The notes under the pieces were generated by a model. It was not told the DNA's origin. It saw nothing but the letters and a program-made list of their open reading frames with translations, and made no database searches. The position numbers and the translations under genes are program-made. Below, piece by piece: positions 1 through 8,005 of a stretch of 64,000 nt of DNA (its first letter is position 1; every line of letters starts with the position of its first letter). The stretch is from Calditrichales bacterium MX18-03 (GTDB lineage Bacteria; Bacillota; Clostridia; Lutisporales; Lutisporaceae). Location of the stretch: the NCBI GenBank assembly GCA_021083345.1, contig JAJGRE010000007.1, positions 1 through 64,000 on the forward strand, read 5' to 3'.

Positions 1-91
1 TCTGACTCCGCTGTCTTGCCGGGATCTGGAAGTTTGTGAAACAAACTCCTGTGTTGGAACGATTCGGTCCAACCAACCGCCGACTTTTACT

Positions 92-120
92 ATGTTATCA
101 TAACGTTTTTGCTTTGTCAA
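92..120 (-). promoter_or_regulatory. Sigma-A-type promoter reading out of the left edge
   Basis: On the minus strand a perfect -35 TTGACA (115-120) is separated by 17 nt from a -10 TAACAT (92-97). The predicted transcript runs leftward through two small hairpin-forming stretches (around 28-49 and 52-79) and leaves the window, so the gene it serves is not visible. Confidence 0.6.
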
Positions 121-556
121 CATGGTTTTTTACACCAATTTAACACTTCAGCTCTTGCGTTATCTTCCCTCGCTGCTTGCTGCTTTCGAGGGGCGACAAT
201 AGTAGATTCTATCATCATTTCCGCTCACCGTCAACTGGAAGTTTCAGGTGTTTTGCCGCACCCGCGTTACAGGCGCATTTAAAACTATACCACAGGATAT
301 ACTATGAGTAAAGCCGGCTTCTTACACGAAATTTGCAATTTTAAATTTAATACGGATATCTATCTTTTATTTTCTCCCTTAATCTTGTTCTTATTTAGGT
401 TTATAAAACACACAATGTTATTTATATGCCCTTGGCTTGTATTTTATGCATTCTAGTCAGCATTTCACAGCCTTTTCGATGAATAAACCGCGGATAGTTA
501 AATAACTATTATATATAGGAAGTCATTTATAAGAGACAGTAATAAGCTGGCAGCCG
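121..556. other. AT-rich intergenic stretch without recognisable gene
   Basis: No supported coding region, tRNA or repeat is seen between the left-edge promoter and the hemolysin III gene. It probably holds the 3' flank of the minus-strand hemolysin III transcript and the upstream region of the leftward promoter. I see no clear terminator hairpin. Confidence 0.5.
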
Positions 557-1210
557 CTATCTTATATATAAGACGTAGCGAAGCATCAGCCAGAAGTGAC
601 AGAAGCTCCCGTAAAGCACGAAGAGATGAAAGATCTCATGAAAGCCGAAGACTTTTGATTTGAGCCTCGGCCACTTGGTTCCATATATCAGAGCACCGAG
701 ACTGTATAAAATGCCTCCTGCCGCCAACCACCCCAAGGCACCGGCCGGCATGCTCCTCACCAACGGCACAGCAGCGATGACCACCAGCCAGCCCATTATG
801 ACATAAAACAATGTATATAGCCATCTTGGTGCATTGAACCAAAGCAGCTTCAGGATAATCCCTACCATGGCAATTCCCCAAATGCTGCAAAGCAGGCTCC
901 AGCCCCAGCCGCCCCTTAAGGGAACAAGGCATACCGGTGTATAAGTACCTGCTATCAGCACATAGATCATCATATGGTCGATTTTCCGAAGGATGACGGA
1001 GCCTTTGTCCGATAAAGGCAGCAAATGATACAAAGAACTGGCGGTATAAAGCAGAATCAGGCTTGCGCCAAATATGGAAAAAGATATGATATGCCATACT
1101 GTTCCATTCCTGACTGCATAGATGACTAAAAGGATCAACCCCACCACGGATAGTAGAGCCCCCAGCAAATGGGTAAAACCGCTTACAGGATCTTTGACTT
1201 TCAATTTCAT
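557..1210 (-). CDS. Hemolysin III / TrhA (PAQR-like) family membrane protein
   Basis: Polytopic membrane protein of 217 aa, usual for the family, with about seven hydrophobic segments. Family signatures visible are FTHLLGA near the N-terminus, SSLYH, DHMMIYVLIAGTYTP in the middle and HEIFH near the C-terminus; these His, Asp and Ser residues form the conserved metal-site pattern of the hemolysin III/PAQR superfamily. The ATG at 1210 is chosen because GGAGG lies about 9 nt upstream; an in-frame extension to 1231 has no ribosome site. It is divergent from a DUF1836 gene and shares a near-identical 17-bp operator with it. Members have been linked to membrane energetics; the hemolysin name is historical and no lytic role should be assumed. 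Confidence 0.85.
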   Translation of the reverse strand: MKLKVKDPVSGFTHLLGALLSVVGLILLVIYAVRNGTVWHIISFSIFGASLILLYTASSLYHLLPLSDKGSVILRKIDHMMIYVLIAGTYTPVCLVPLRGGWGWSLLCSIWGIAMVGIILKLLWFNAPRWLYTLFYVIMGWLVVIAAVPLVRSMPAGALGWLAAGGILYSLGALIYGTKWPRLKSKVFGFHEIFHLFVLYGSFCHFWLMLRYVLYIR

Positions 1211-1245
1211 TACACCACGCCTCCAAATCAATCGTACTCTATTAC

Positions 1246-1262
1246 ATAGTTTTTATTACTAT
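1246..1262. promoter_or_regulatory. Operator-like 17-mer, copy 1
   Basis: ATAGTTTTTATTACTAT matches copy 2 at 1342-1358 (ATAGTATTCATTACTAT) at 15 of 17 positions. It is an imperfect inverted repeat (ATAGT/ACTAT) and lies just downstream of the predicted start of the hemolysin III transcript, where a repressor would block elongation. Confidence 0.5.
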
Positions 1263-1278
1263 GTGTTACGGTAATTCC

Positions 1279-1307
1279 ATATTACCTCATCGTTATTATA
1301 TTTGCAA
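1279..1307 (-). promoter_or_regulatory. Predicted promoter of hemolysin III gene
   Basis: Minus-strand -35 TTGCAA (1302-1307), 17-nt spacer and -10 TAATAT (1279-1284). The resulting leader of about 60 nt contains operator copy 1. Confidence 0.5.
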
Positions 1308-1334
1308 TAGCATTATTTTATACATTTACTTATG

Positions 1335-1363
1335 TTGAGAAATAGTATTCATTACTATATAAT
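1335..1363 (+). promoter_or_regulatory. Promoter of DUF1836 gene with embedded operator
   Basis: -35 TTGAGA (1335-1340), 17-nt spacer, -10 TATAAT (1358-1363). The spacer holds operator copy 2 (1342-1358), a palindrome ATAGTA-ttcat-TACTAT, so a bound protein would occlude RNA polymerase. The arrangement suggests autoregulation by the downstream gene. Confidence 0.7.
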
Positions 1364-1380
1364 GAGGATGAGGTGATAAT

Positions 1381-1968
1381 ATGGAACTGAGCGACGACTA
1401 CCTATCTGCATTATTGGAGAGTCTTGCGAAGGATAAGGACATCAAGCCGGGCCACATCCCCGATATTGACCTGTATATGGACCAGGTGACCACCTTCATT
1501 GACAGCCGGCTGGGCCACCTGAAGAGAGACCCCAAGGACAGCATCCTGACAAAAACCATGATCAACAACTATACCAAGTCAAAAATCCTGCCGCCGTCAA
1601 AAAATAAGAAATATGATAAACGGCATATGCTGCTGCTCATTCTGATCTATTATATGAAGCAAGTGCTGTCTATCAGCGATATTCAGACGCTCTTCATACC
1701 TCTTTTCAAAGAACTTCAGGCAAGCGACGATGGGCAAGCAACCCTCGAGGTGCTTTATGACCTCTTCCTGGATATCAAAAAGGACGACTTTCTTGACATC
1801 GAAAGGCAGCTATCGGAGAAAGTGAAGCATATAGAAGAAAAAACCTCGATACTGGAGGTTTCCGACAAGAAATTTTGCAATATGCTGCTTACAGTCCTCA
1901 TGCTGGTCATGCAGGCTGATATTCAGAAACGCCTTGCAGAAAAAATCATTGATGACTATTTCAAATAA
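1381..1968 (+). CDS. DUF1836 domain protein, candidate regulator
   Basis: A 195-aa soluble protein matching the DUF1836 family of Firmicutes, recognisable from the LTKTMINNYTKSKILPP and YDKRHMLLLILIYYMK stretches (about residues 55-100). That part resembles a helix-turn-helix region followed by helices. The start follows GAGGTGATAAT and a strong promoter. The gene stands alone, ends at a bidirectional terminator and is divergent from hemolysin III. The two matching operators suggest that this protein represses both itself and its neighbour; this is inferred from layout, as the family has no firm function that I know of. Confidence 0.75.
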   Translation: MELSDDYLSALLESLAKDKDIKPGHIPDIDLYMDQVTTFIDSRLGHLKRDPKDSILTKTMINNYTKSKILPPSKNKKYDKRHMLLLILIYYMKQVLSISDIQTLFIPLFKELQASDDGQATLEVLYDLFLDIKKDDFLDIERQLSEKVKHIEEKTSILEVSDKKFCNMLLTVLMLVMQADIQKRLAEKIIDDYFK

Positions 1969-1971
1969 AAT

Positions 1972-1999
1972 AAAAAATCGCCCAAGCAGGCGATTTTTT
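1972..1999. terminator. Bidirectional terminator
   Basis: Eleven-bp perfect stem AAAAAATCGCC / GGCGATTTTTT with a 6-nt loop. It has a T-run on either strand and sits between the convergent DUF1836 gene and the histidine kinase gene, touching the kinase stop codon. Confidence 0.85.
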
Positions 2000-3375
2000 C
2001 AGCTTCTTTTTTGTGGTAGCACTATTTCAAAAACAGCACCTTTTCCCCCGTTGTTATATGCCTTAATGCTTCCTCCATGGCCCTCTACGATAGCCTTGGT
2101 GATGGCCAGGCCGATCCCTGCATTCCCTTTCTCTCCCTTGTAAAAACGGTCAAAAACCTTCTCTGCCTCGCCGTCCTTAAGGCCGGGGCCATCATCTGAA
2201 ATGACGATTTTTACCCATTCCGTATGTACCTCGACGGCTATAGCTACCTGTTTTTCCGCATATCTGACAGCATTGCTCAATAGGTTGAGAACAGCCCGCT
2301 CCAGTTTTTCCGCATCATACAACCCGGCAGCCCCGGAATCCGGCGACGTGGTCAGCGTTATGGATATATCTCCGGCCAACGGCCTGATGCTTCTCTTGGC
2401 AGCCTCAATAATTTCCAGGAGATCGGCTTTTTCAAGTCTGAAGCTTTCCTCTGCATTTTCCAACTTGCTCAGATACGTGATCTCTTCTACGGTTTTCTTT
2501 AACCGCTTGCACTGGTCTATGATGATGTCCAGGCTTTCCTCTGCCTCCGCACCTTCGACAACACCGTCCTTGATGGCTTCCGCATAGCCCTGTATGGACA
2601 TGAGGGGCGTTTTCAGCTCATGGGAGGTGTTCTGCAGGAAACGGATCTGCTGTGCATCGAAATGTCTGAGGCGCCTGACCATATCACGAAAACGTTGATC
2701 CAGCTCCTCGATTTCATCTCCTGTCTTAATGGCTGCAAGCTCCGGAAGAGCACCCTCCTTCTGTTGAAGGCCTTTGCCCATAGAAAAGCACTCCATCTTA
2801 CGCATCAGCTGCTTCAGCGGTCCTGTCAGCCGTCTTTCAAATATCATGCCGATTATGAAGGCAAAAATACCGGCCGCTGCAAAGCTGATCAGCTGTGTGC
2901 CTCTCATGAGGCGGTTCAAGGCGTAAATGCTCTTGACCTGTGTAAAAAGCAGAACATACCCTTTTATTTCACCGGATTTGTTCTCAATGGGCACCCGCTG
3001 GCTGACATACCCCCGCACCGATCTGTTTTCCGGATCGGCCAGCTGTGCAGCCAAGCGCTTGTCTACATTTTCGAGACTTCTGAAAACCGCTTTTCCCTCT
3101 TTATTGGTTACGATGATATCGGCATCGATCAGGCGTCCAGCGGTTTTGACTGTACGCCTTACCGTCGCGATTTTCTCATTGATGTCTTTCAGCTGCAGGG
3201 GCACGGCGCTTAAGATCTTTGCAATCTCCTGGCCTTCTGTTTTCAGTTGAGTACGCGCTTCCCTTATGAGATATCCCCTGGACAATAGCTGAAATGTTAT
3301 ATCGGTCGTCACGAATGCGACGATCAAAATGATGATATAATTAAAGAGCAGCTTGCTTCCGATCTTTTTACCCAT
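1999..3375 (-). CDS. Sensor histidine kinase (two-component, OmpR-partner type)
   Basis: A 458-aa membrane kinase. It has an N-terminal transmembrane helix (about 11-31), an extracellular sensor of some 130 residues, a second transmembrane helix (about 161-178) and a HAMP-like linker. The HisKA box SHELKTPL places the phospho-acceptor at His252, and the HATPase carries N (LNLLSNAVRYA), G1 (DDGPGL) and G2 (GIGLAI) boxes. It overlaps the response regulator gene by 8 nt, so the pair is co-translated. The ligand cannot be read from the sequence. The neighbouring membrane and cupin genes may be targets or accessory genes. Confidence 0.92.
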   Translation of the reverse strand: MGKKIGSKLLFNYIIILIVAFVTTDITFQLLSRGYLIREARTQLKTEGQEIAKILSAVPLQLKDINEKIATVRRTVKTAGRLIDADIIVTNKEGKAVFRSLENVDKRLAAQLADPENRSVRGYVSQRVPIENKSGEIKGYVLLFTQVKSIYALNRLMRGTQLISFAAAGIFAFIIGMIFERRLTGPLKQLMRKMECFSMGKGLQQKEGALPELAAIKTGDEIEELDQRFRDMVRRLRHFDAQQIRFLQNTSHELKTPLMSIQGYAEAIKDGVVEGAEAEESLDIIIDQCKRLKKTVEEITYLSKLENAEESFRLEKADLLEIIEAAKRSIRPLAGDISITLTTSPDSGAAGLYDAEKLERAVLNLLSNAVRYAEKQVAIAVEVHTEWVKIVISDDGPGLKDGEAEKVFDRFYKGEKGNAGIGLAITKAIVEGHGGSIKAYNNGGKGAVFEIVLPQKRS

Positions 3376-4045
3376 CTATCCGATACCCGAATCCCCATAC
3401 CGTCGTGACTTCCACTTGGGACCCCATCTCTGATAGTTTTTTTCTGATCCTTTTGACAAGATCGTCAATTATACGCGAATCACCCATATAGTCGTAGCCC
3501 CATATCTTCTCCACCAGCTGCTCCCTGTTGAAAGGCAGGTTGCGGTTTCTGACCAGAAATTCCAGTAGATCATACTCCTTGGTGGTCAGCTTCAGCTCTT
3601 CCCCATCCTTCTCCACGTATCTGCGGTCGAAGTAGATGATAATATCCTTGATACGCTCACGGCTATCCTTGGGTATGGTGTTCTTTTCCAGGCGTTTAAA
3701 TATGTTCTTGATCCGTACCACCAACTCTCTCGGGCTGAAGGGCTTTGCCAGGTAATCGTCTCCACCTAGCTCCAAGCCCAGAATCCGGTCAAACTCCTCG
3801 TCTCTGGCCGAAACAAAGATAATGGGGATATCCGTTATTTTTCTAAGTTCCTTGCACAGCTCAAGACCGTCCATTCCGGGCATCGTGATGTCCAGTACCA
3901 AGAGATCCGGTACCAGCCTCCGGTATTCACTGACTACATTTTGTCCGTCCTCAAACAGCGTTACCTTGTAGCCTTCCTTCTCAAGATACTTTTTGATCAG
4001 TTCCCGTATCGTCCGTTCATCATCCGCCACAAAAATATGTTTCAT
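3368..4045 (-). CDS. OmpR/PhoB-family response regulator
   Basis: A 225-aa regulator with an N-terminal receiver domain (acidic pair D8/D9, phospho-acceptor D52 in LVLDITMPG, Lys101 in AKPFSP). A C-terminal winged helix carries the typical LTTKEYDLLEFL and RIRKKL elements and ends GFGYRIDG. It is cognate to the overlapping downstream histidine kinase. It lies 21 nt after the cupin gene and may be co-transcribed with cupin, rhomboid and TauE. Confidence 0.93.
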   Translation of the reverse strand: MKHIFVADDERTIRELIKKYLEKEGYKVTLFEDGQNVVSEYRRLVPDLLVLDITMPGMDGLELCKELRKITDIPIIFVSARDEEFDRILGLELGGDDYLAKPFSPRELVVRIKNIFKRLEKNTIPKDSRERIKDIIIYFDRRYVEKDGEELKLTTKEYDLLEFLVRNRNLPFNREQLVEKIWGYDYMGDSRIIDDLVKRIRKKLSEMGSQVEVTTVWGFGYRIDG

Positions 4046-4066
4046 GGGTGCACCACCATCCAGCGC

Positions 4067-4399
4067 TTATTTTCTCTTGTACCGGTCCTTGGCATTAAAG
4101 TAGGTCATATCGGAATAACCGGCATAGATTTTTCCGGAATGCTTTACCCCCTCCGGAATGAAATACCGGTCCCCTTTGGTAAAGGTGTGGAGAACGCCGT
4201 CAATCACAAAGTCGATTCGGCCTTCCAGTACAATCCCCCACTGGTCCTGGTGCGTATGCTCGGGAAGCGCCACATCCTCCGAAAAGGTCATGAATATGAT
4301 CTGATGGTCTTCGCCCTGTGAAAGGTAGCCCTTCACGCCCTGGAGCGGTATGTCCGCCTCCGGCAGGTTCATAATGGGTTCGGGAAATACGTTTTTCAT
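4067..4399 (-). CDS. Small cupin-domain protein
   Basis: A single-domain cupin of 110 aa. The first cupin motif shows PEHTHQDQWGIVLEG, giving two His and a downstream Glu-like position; the second is FIPEGVKHSGKIY. The ATG at 4399 follows GGAGG with good spacing. Its ATGA overlaps the stop of the rhomboid gene, which indicates translational coupling. Such cupins bind a metal and may act as sugar/acid isomerases, dioxygenases or ligand sensors; the substrate is unknown. Confidence 0.8.
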   Translation of the reverse strand: MKNVFPEPIMNLPEADIPLQGVKGYLSQGEDHQIIFMTFSEDVALPEHTHQDQWGIVLEGRIDFVIDGVLHTFTKGDRYFIPEGVKHSGKIYAGYSDMTYFNAKDRYKRK

Positions 4400-5202
4400 T
4401 TCTGCTCCTCCGTTTTTATATGTACATGATCCCTCACATGGTCCATGCAATATTCATAATCACCTTCACATTGCGGACAATACCTGAAATCCATTTTGGG
4501 ATCGGTCTTCTCTGTCTTGCCGCAAATGGTGCATCGATGTATGGTAAAATCCACCGGCAGTACGGTTTTGAACTGGCGGCGCCTCTGGTAAACCTGCCGT
4601 GATGTCTTGCTCCTGCTGAGTATATCCTTGCCGAAGAACAAAAAATAGTTGATGATGGATATAACGGCAAAGAGCTTTTCCGGCATCGCCCCGGTGATGA
4701 CGGTAAAGGCGAAGAAAACCCAGTTCAGCATTGCCAGATATTTGATCTTCACCGGTATGACAAAAAACAGCAGGATCTCAAAATCCGGATAAAGCCTGGC
4801 AAAAGCAAGAAAAAGCGATAGGTTGAGATAGACGGGCGTCGCAATGAAACCGGTCAGAAAAGCCGCTGCAGTGGTTGCCAGTATCCCGGTAAAATAATAG
4901 ATATTGAACCGGAAGCTTCCCCATTCGTGTTCCAAGGCATTGCCGATCATATAATAAAAATACAGGGTGAAGAGAATCCAGATCAAGGAGGTCTGAGGCG
5001 GAATAAACACGTAAGTGATCAAACGCCAGACTTCCCCCCGCAGCACCAGCTCCGGAATCAATACCAGCCTGCCCAACACAGCCCCGCCATACTGGTTATA
5101 GGTCAGGGCATAGACCAATCCGTTCATCCCAACGATATACGTCATCAGATTCCGTATCGCAAAGCGACCGAACCGGCGCTCCAATTTATTCAACCAATTC
5201 AA
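4396..5202 (-). CDS. Rhomboid-like membrane protein with C-terminal zinc-ribbon-like tail, probably catalytically inactive
   Basis: About 268 aa with six or so hydrophobic helices in the first 200 residues and the rhomboid-fold stretch LRGEVWRLITYVFIP. The position of the usual GxSG serine motif reads LNLSLFLAF, so the catalytic serine context is not recognisable. The C-terminus carries CTIC and CPQC pairs followed by Cys and His residues (CMDHVRDHVH), a probable metal-binding ribbon. A TTG start at 5202 preceded by AAAGGAAG is preferred over an extension into the decayed methyltransferase upstream. It is coupled to the cupin gene by an ATGA overlap. Rhomboid pseudoprotease is an inference from the missing motif. 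Confidence 0.7.
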   Translation of the reverse strand: MNWLNKLERRFGRFAIRNLMTYIVGMNGLVYALTYNQYGGAVLGRLVLIPELVLRGEVWRLITYVFIPPQTSLIWILFTLYFYYMIGNALEHEWGSFRFNIYYFTGILATTAAAFLTGFIATPVYLNLSLFLAFARLYPDFEILLFFVIPVKIKYLAMLNWVFFAFTVITGAMPEKLFAVISIINYFLFFGKDILSRSKTSRQVYQRRRQFKTVLPVDFTIHRCTICGKTEKTDPKMDFRYCPQCEGDYEYCMDHVRDHVHIKTEEQK

Positions 5203-5217
5203 TCCGACACTTCCTTT

Positions 5218-5433
5218 CAAAGGCTTAGAAACAACCAAATTGTCCCTAAATGTTTTTCCAAAATGATGTTGTAAGTCTCTCCTGAGGTCTCCAACCCTAT
5301 GCACTCGATTCCGACTTTTTTGCCATCATGGGCCGATAACCCCCTCGCCACCGCCGCCGATATCCAATACCTGCCCATGACTGTTCCTCCCCAGTTGATT
5401 ATTCTCTCTCCTTTCCCATTCCGGGAAAATCAT
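5218..5433 (-). pseudogene. Decayed SAM-methyltransferase remnant
   Basis: Directly after the TauE stop codon a GGAGA site and ATG (5433) open a frame whose residues 20-34 read GQVLDIGGGGEGVIG, a textbook class I methyltransferase motif I. The frame stops two codons later (TGA at 5326-5328). A second frame continues with HDGKKVGIE, the expected beta-2 style continuation, but the remaining body of about 170 residues is absent. A frameshift and a large deletion best explain this. The rhomboid gene starts just beyond it. Confidence 0.5.
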
Positions 5434-5437
5434 TCTC

Positions 5438-6175
5438 CTACCGGATCAGGACGTTATTGATGAAAAGCACAGCGCCGCTTACGATCAGCAAGCACACCAT
5501 CGCCTTTTTCACGGTATCCTCACGCAACCTTTTATCAACCTTTATGCCCGCGTACAGCCCCAATGCGACTGCAGGAGATAAAAGCAGGAATTTCAGAAGT
5601 ATCGCCTTGGTCAGAATACCGGCTATCATGTAGTAGGCCAACCTGAAGATGTTGTCAATAAAAAATACGCAGCAGATATTCGCCCTGAATGCGCTCCGGT
5701 TTTCCGTGGTCCTGCTGATATACGCAATGAGAGGTGCCGATATACCATAGAGGCCTGCCAGTATGCCCGAAAGGATTCCCACTGCCGCCAGTAGTACGGG
5801 GTTCCCTTTACGGGAAGCATTCCGACCTGCCTTTCGTGTCAGTAATTCGATCCCGATACCGATAACCACTAGGCCTAAAAACCCTTTCAGCAGTCGGTCA
5901 TCTCCGGTTTTCAGCAGAAAGGTTCCAGGTATGACACCGGCCAGAAGCATCAGCGACAGAGGGATCACAATCCCGGGCTTGATGGCTTTCCGTTCCCGCC
6001 AAGCCAGATATGCATTGGTGGGTACGCTCATCAGAAGGTCTATGGGTGTCGTTATCCTATTGGGAACCACAAAAGAAAACAGCGGTGCCATGACAAGGGT
6101 ATTGCCGAACCCGGTAATGCCTTTCAAAAAATAAGACAGGAAGACAGCTAAAAAAAGATAAGCATTCAATACCAT
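5438..6175 (-). CDS. TauE/SafE-family membrane exporter
   Basis: A 245-aa polytopic protein with seven to eight hydrophobic segments in two repeats. The family feature GFGNTLVMAPL lies in the first repeat and GxxxGLYGISAPLIA in the second. TauE/SafE proteins (formerly DUF81) carry sulfur-containing or organic anions out of the cell; the substrate here is unknown. The ATG at 6175 has AAAGG 7 nt upstream. It heads the co-directional row TauE, methyltransferase remnant, rhomboid, cupin, two-component system. Confidence 0.85.
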   Translation of the reverse strand: MVLNAYLFLAVFLSYFLKGITGFGNTLVMAPLFSFVVPNRITTPIDLLMSVPTNAYLAWRERKAIKPGIVIPLSLMLLAGVIPGTFLLKTGDDRLLKGFLGLVVIGIGIELLTRKAGRNASRKGNPVLLAAVGILSGILAGLYGISAPLIAYISRTTENRSAFRANICCVFFIDNIFRLAYYMIAGILTKAILLKFLLLSPAVALGLYAGIKVDKRLREDTVKKAMVCLLIVSGAVLFINNVLIR

Positions 6176-6272
6176 TTCATTACCTTTCTCTTGCACCTAT
6201 GCATGTACGTTATTTCAGTACTATATTATCATAACGGAATCTCTTCGCATAGTCCGGATACAGCCGGTGCCT

Positions 6273-6680
6273 TCATTTATCAATGCCGAAGTCCATCAGA
6301 AGCCATTTATCAGCATGCTTCTCAAACCGCATCTCGTGATAGACAGTCTCTTGACCGGGCGTATCGGTCATTTCCGTTCGTACCGTAACAGATCCGTCTA
6401 AATGCTTAATGACGGCTACAACCTTTATATCGAGGACTTCCCTTGCTTTGTTGAGCTTCTCAACCTCCAGCAATGCGCTATTCTGCTGAAGCAAATTTCT
6501 GCAGCCGGAATAGGTGGCCAGACTGATGCCGATTGCCTGCTGGGACAGCATTCCCGTCTCAGCCTCCTGGAAATTGTCCCTGAGATTCCTCACAGTGCTT
6601 TGGTATAGTGAAAACTGTATGATGACAAGCACCAATACAGCAGCCAATAGAACAGTATGGATGCGAAACCTACTAAGCAA
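6273..6680 (-). CDS. Small single-pass membrane protein of unknown function
   Basis: 135 aa. Residues about 7-26 form one hydrophobic helix, followed by a polar, probably extracellular domain of about 105 residues with a coiled-coil-like segment (NLLQQNSALLEVEKLNKARE) and a beta-rich end. The likely start is TTG at 6680 with GAGGAGG immediately before it, a rather short spacing. The layout resembles small NTF2-like lipid-side domains, but I do not recognise the family. It has its own promoter and is divergent from the HAD gene. Confidence 0.6.
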   Translation of the reverse strand: MLSRFRIHTVLLAAVLVLVIIQFSLYQSTVRNLRDNFQEAETGMLSQQAIGISLATYSGCRNLLQQNSALLEVEKLNKAREVLDIKVVAVIKHLDGSVTVRTEMTDTPGQETVYHEMRFEKHADKWLLMDFGIDK

Positions 6681-6703
6681 TGCCTCCTCACCCCTTTGCC
6701 TTA

Positions 6704-6732
6704 ATTATAAACCATAAAGAGATGGAATTTAA
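6704..6732 (-). promoter_or_regulatory. Promoter of the small membrane protein gene
   Basis: Minus-strand -35 TTAAAT (6727-6732), 17-nt spacer and perfect -10 TATAAT (6704-6709), about 24 nt before the predicted start codon. Confidence 0.55.
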
Positions 6733-6802
6733 GCACCAAATCCATTTATTGCCTTGGCACATTATGATATGATAAAGGAAGACCGGATTGAGGGAGGTTA
6801 AC

Positions 6803-7477
6803 ATGAGATATAAGGGGATTATTTTTGATTTCAACGGGACCTTGTTCTGGGACTCCGAAAAGCAGGAAGAATCCTGGCAGGTTTTTTCAGAAAAACGATT
6901 CAACCGCATCATGCAGAAGTCGGAAATGAAAACACAGATGTACGGACGCACCAATCAAGCGGTTATGGAATACCTTCTGGGTGAGCCGGTTACGGGAGGC
7001 AAGCTGCTGGAATTTATACAGGAAAAAGAGCAGATCTATCGGGACATGTGCCTGGCAGACTCAGAAAACCTGAAGCTGGCACCAGGAGCGGACCATCTGC
7101 TGGATTATCTGGTGGAGTATCACATCCCGCATACCATTGCTACAGCTTCAGAAATATCAAATGTTTCTTTCTTCATTGACGTTTTCGGATTAGGCAAATG
7201 GTTCGACCTGCAGCAGATCATTTTTGATGACGGTTCCTTTCCCGGCAAGCCGGATCCCGCTATCTACCTGAAGGCAGCCCAGAAAATCGGCATTAGGCCG
7301 GAGGACTGTATCGTCATCGAGGATTCCATTCCAGGAATCCAGTCTGCATACCGTGCAGGGATAGGAAAAATCATTGCCATAGGGGAAAAGGACAGGCACG
7401 GAGAATTGGAGAAGCTGCAAGGCGTGAGCCATGTCATTGAGGATTTCCATCAATTTGAGCAGTGGCTGACCGGATAA
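6803..7477 (+). CDS. HAD-superfamily hydrolase, beta-phosphoglucomutase-like
   Basis: 224 aa. Motif I is FDFNGTLF, with the nucleophile Asp present but Asn at the usual second Asp position (DxN instead of DxD). Motif II lies in TIATASE, motif III Lys in GKPDPAIY and motif IV in CIVIEDSIPGI. A helical cap follows motif I. Start ATG at 6803 has GGGAGG 5 nt upstream. It is most likely a phosphatase or phosphomutase for a small phosphorylated sugar or nucleotide. The Asn substitution, known in some HAD subfamilies, favours hydrolysis or altered protonation; the substrate is unknown. It is first of three short co-directional genes. Confidence 0.85.
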   Translation: MRYKGIIFDFNGTLFWDSEKQEESWQVFSEKRFNRIMQKSEMKTQMYGRTNQAVMEYLLGEPVTGGKLLEFIQEKEQIYRDMCLADSENLKLAPGADHLLDYLVEYHIPHTIATASEISNVSFFIDVFGLGKWFDLQQIIFDDGSFPGKPDPAIYLKAAQKIGIRPEDCIVIEDSIPGIQSAYRAGIGKIIAIGEKDRHGELEKLQGVSHVIEDFHQFEQWLTG

Positions 7478-7516
7478 TCTATCGAGGTATTACTGAATAT
7501 GAAAGGAACCGATCAC

Positions 7517-7969
7517 ATGATAAAACAGCTGCAGCTCGCAAGTATCGATAGGGTCCAAGAAATCGTGGCCCTTCAGAAGGCATCCTACGCCATTGAAGCG
7601 GAGCTGATCGGCTTTGACGGCATACCGCCGCTTCACGACACAGCCGATAGGGTAAGAAACGCCGGTGAGACCTTCTGGGGATATTTTTACGAGGGCCGGC
7701 TGTCAGGACTGATCTCTTACAAGATATCCGGGGATACGCTGGATATCCACCGTGTTGCCGTGCATCCCGAATTGTTCAGAAAAGGGATCGCGCGCAAGCT
7801 GGTAGCGCATGTGCTGCAGCTGGACAGCGGCACCGACAGGGTCATTGTATCGACCGGTTATGAAAACAAACCAGCGGTCAATCTATACCTGAGCATGGGC
7901 TTTAAACAAATTGATAAAAAGGAAATCGTGAAAGACTTATTCATCGCTTGCTTTGAATACATCAGATAA
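7517..7969 (+). CDS. GNAT-family N-acetyltransferase
   Basis: About 150 aa. Motif A for acetyl-CoA binding is visible as VHPELFRKGIARKLVAHVL (about residues 85-104), with the C-terminal ENKPAVNLYLSMGF motif of GNAT enzymes. The ATG at 7517 is preferred because AAAGGA precedes it; an upstream in-frame ATG at 7499 lacks a ribosome site. The acceptor substrate cannot be predicted. Confidence 0.85.
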   Translation: MIKQLQLASIDRVQEIVALQKASYAIEAELIGFDGIPPLHDTADRVRNAGETFWGYFYEGRLSGLISYKISGDTLDIHRVAVHPELFRKGIARKLVAHVLQLDSGTDRVIVSTGYENKPAVNLYLSMGFKQIDKKEIVKDLFIACFEYIR

Positions 7970-8005
7970 AAGCACCGCTTATCTTTCTGGTAAAGGAGTT
8001 TTACG

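Noticed and set aside
5217-5378. 53-residue minus-strand open frame with a GGGGAGG site
   Set aside because: Its DNA encodes methyltransferase motif I in another frame, so it is better explained as debris of the decayed gene.
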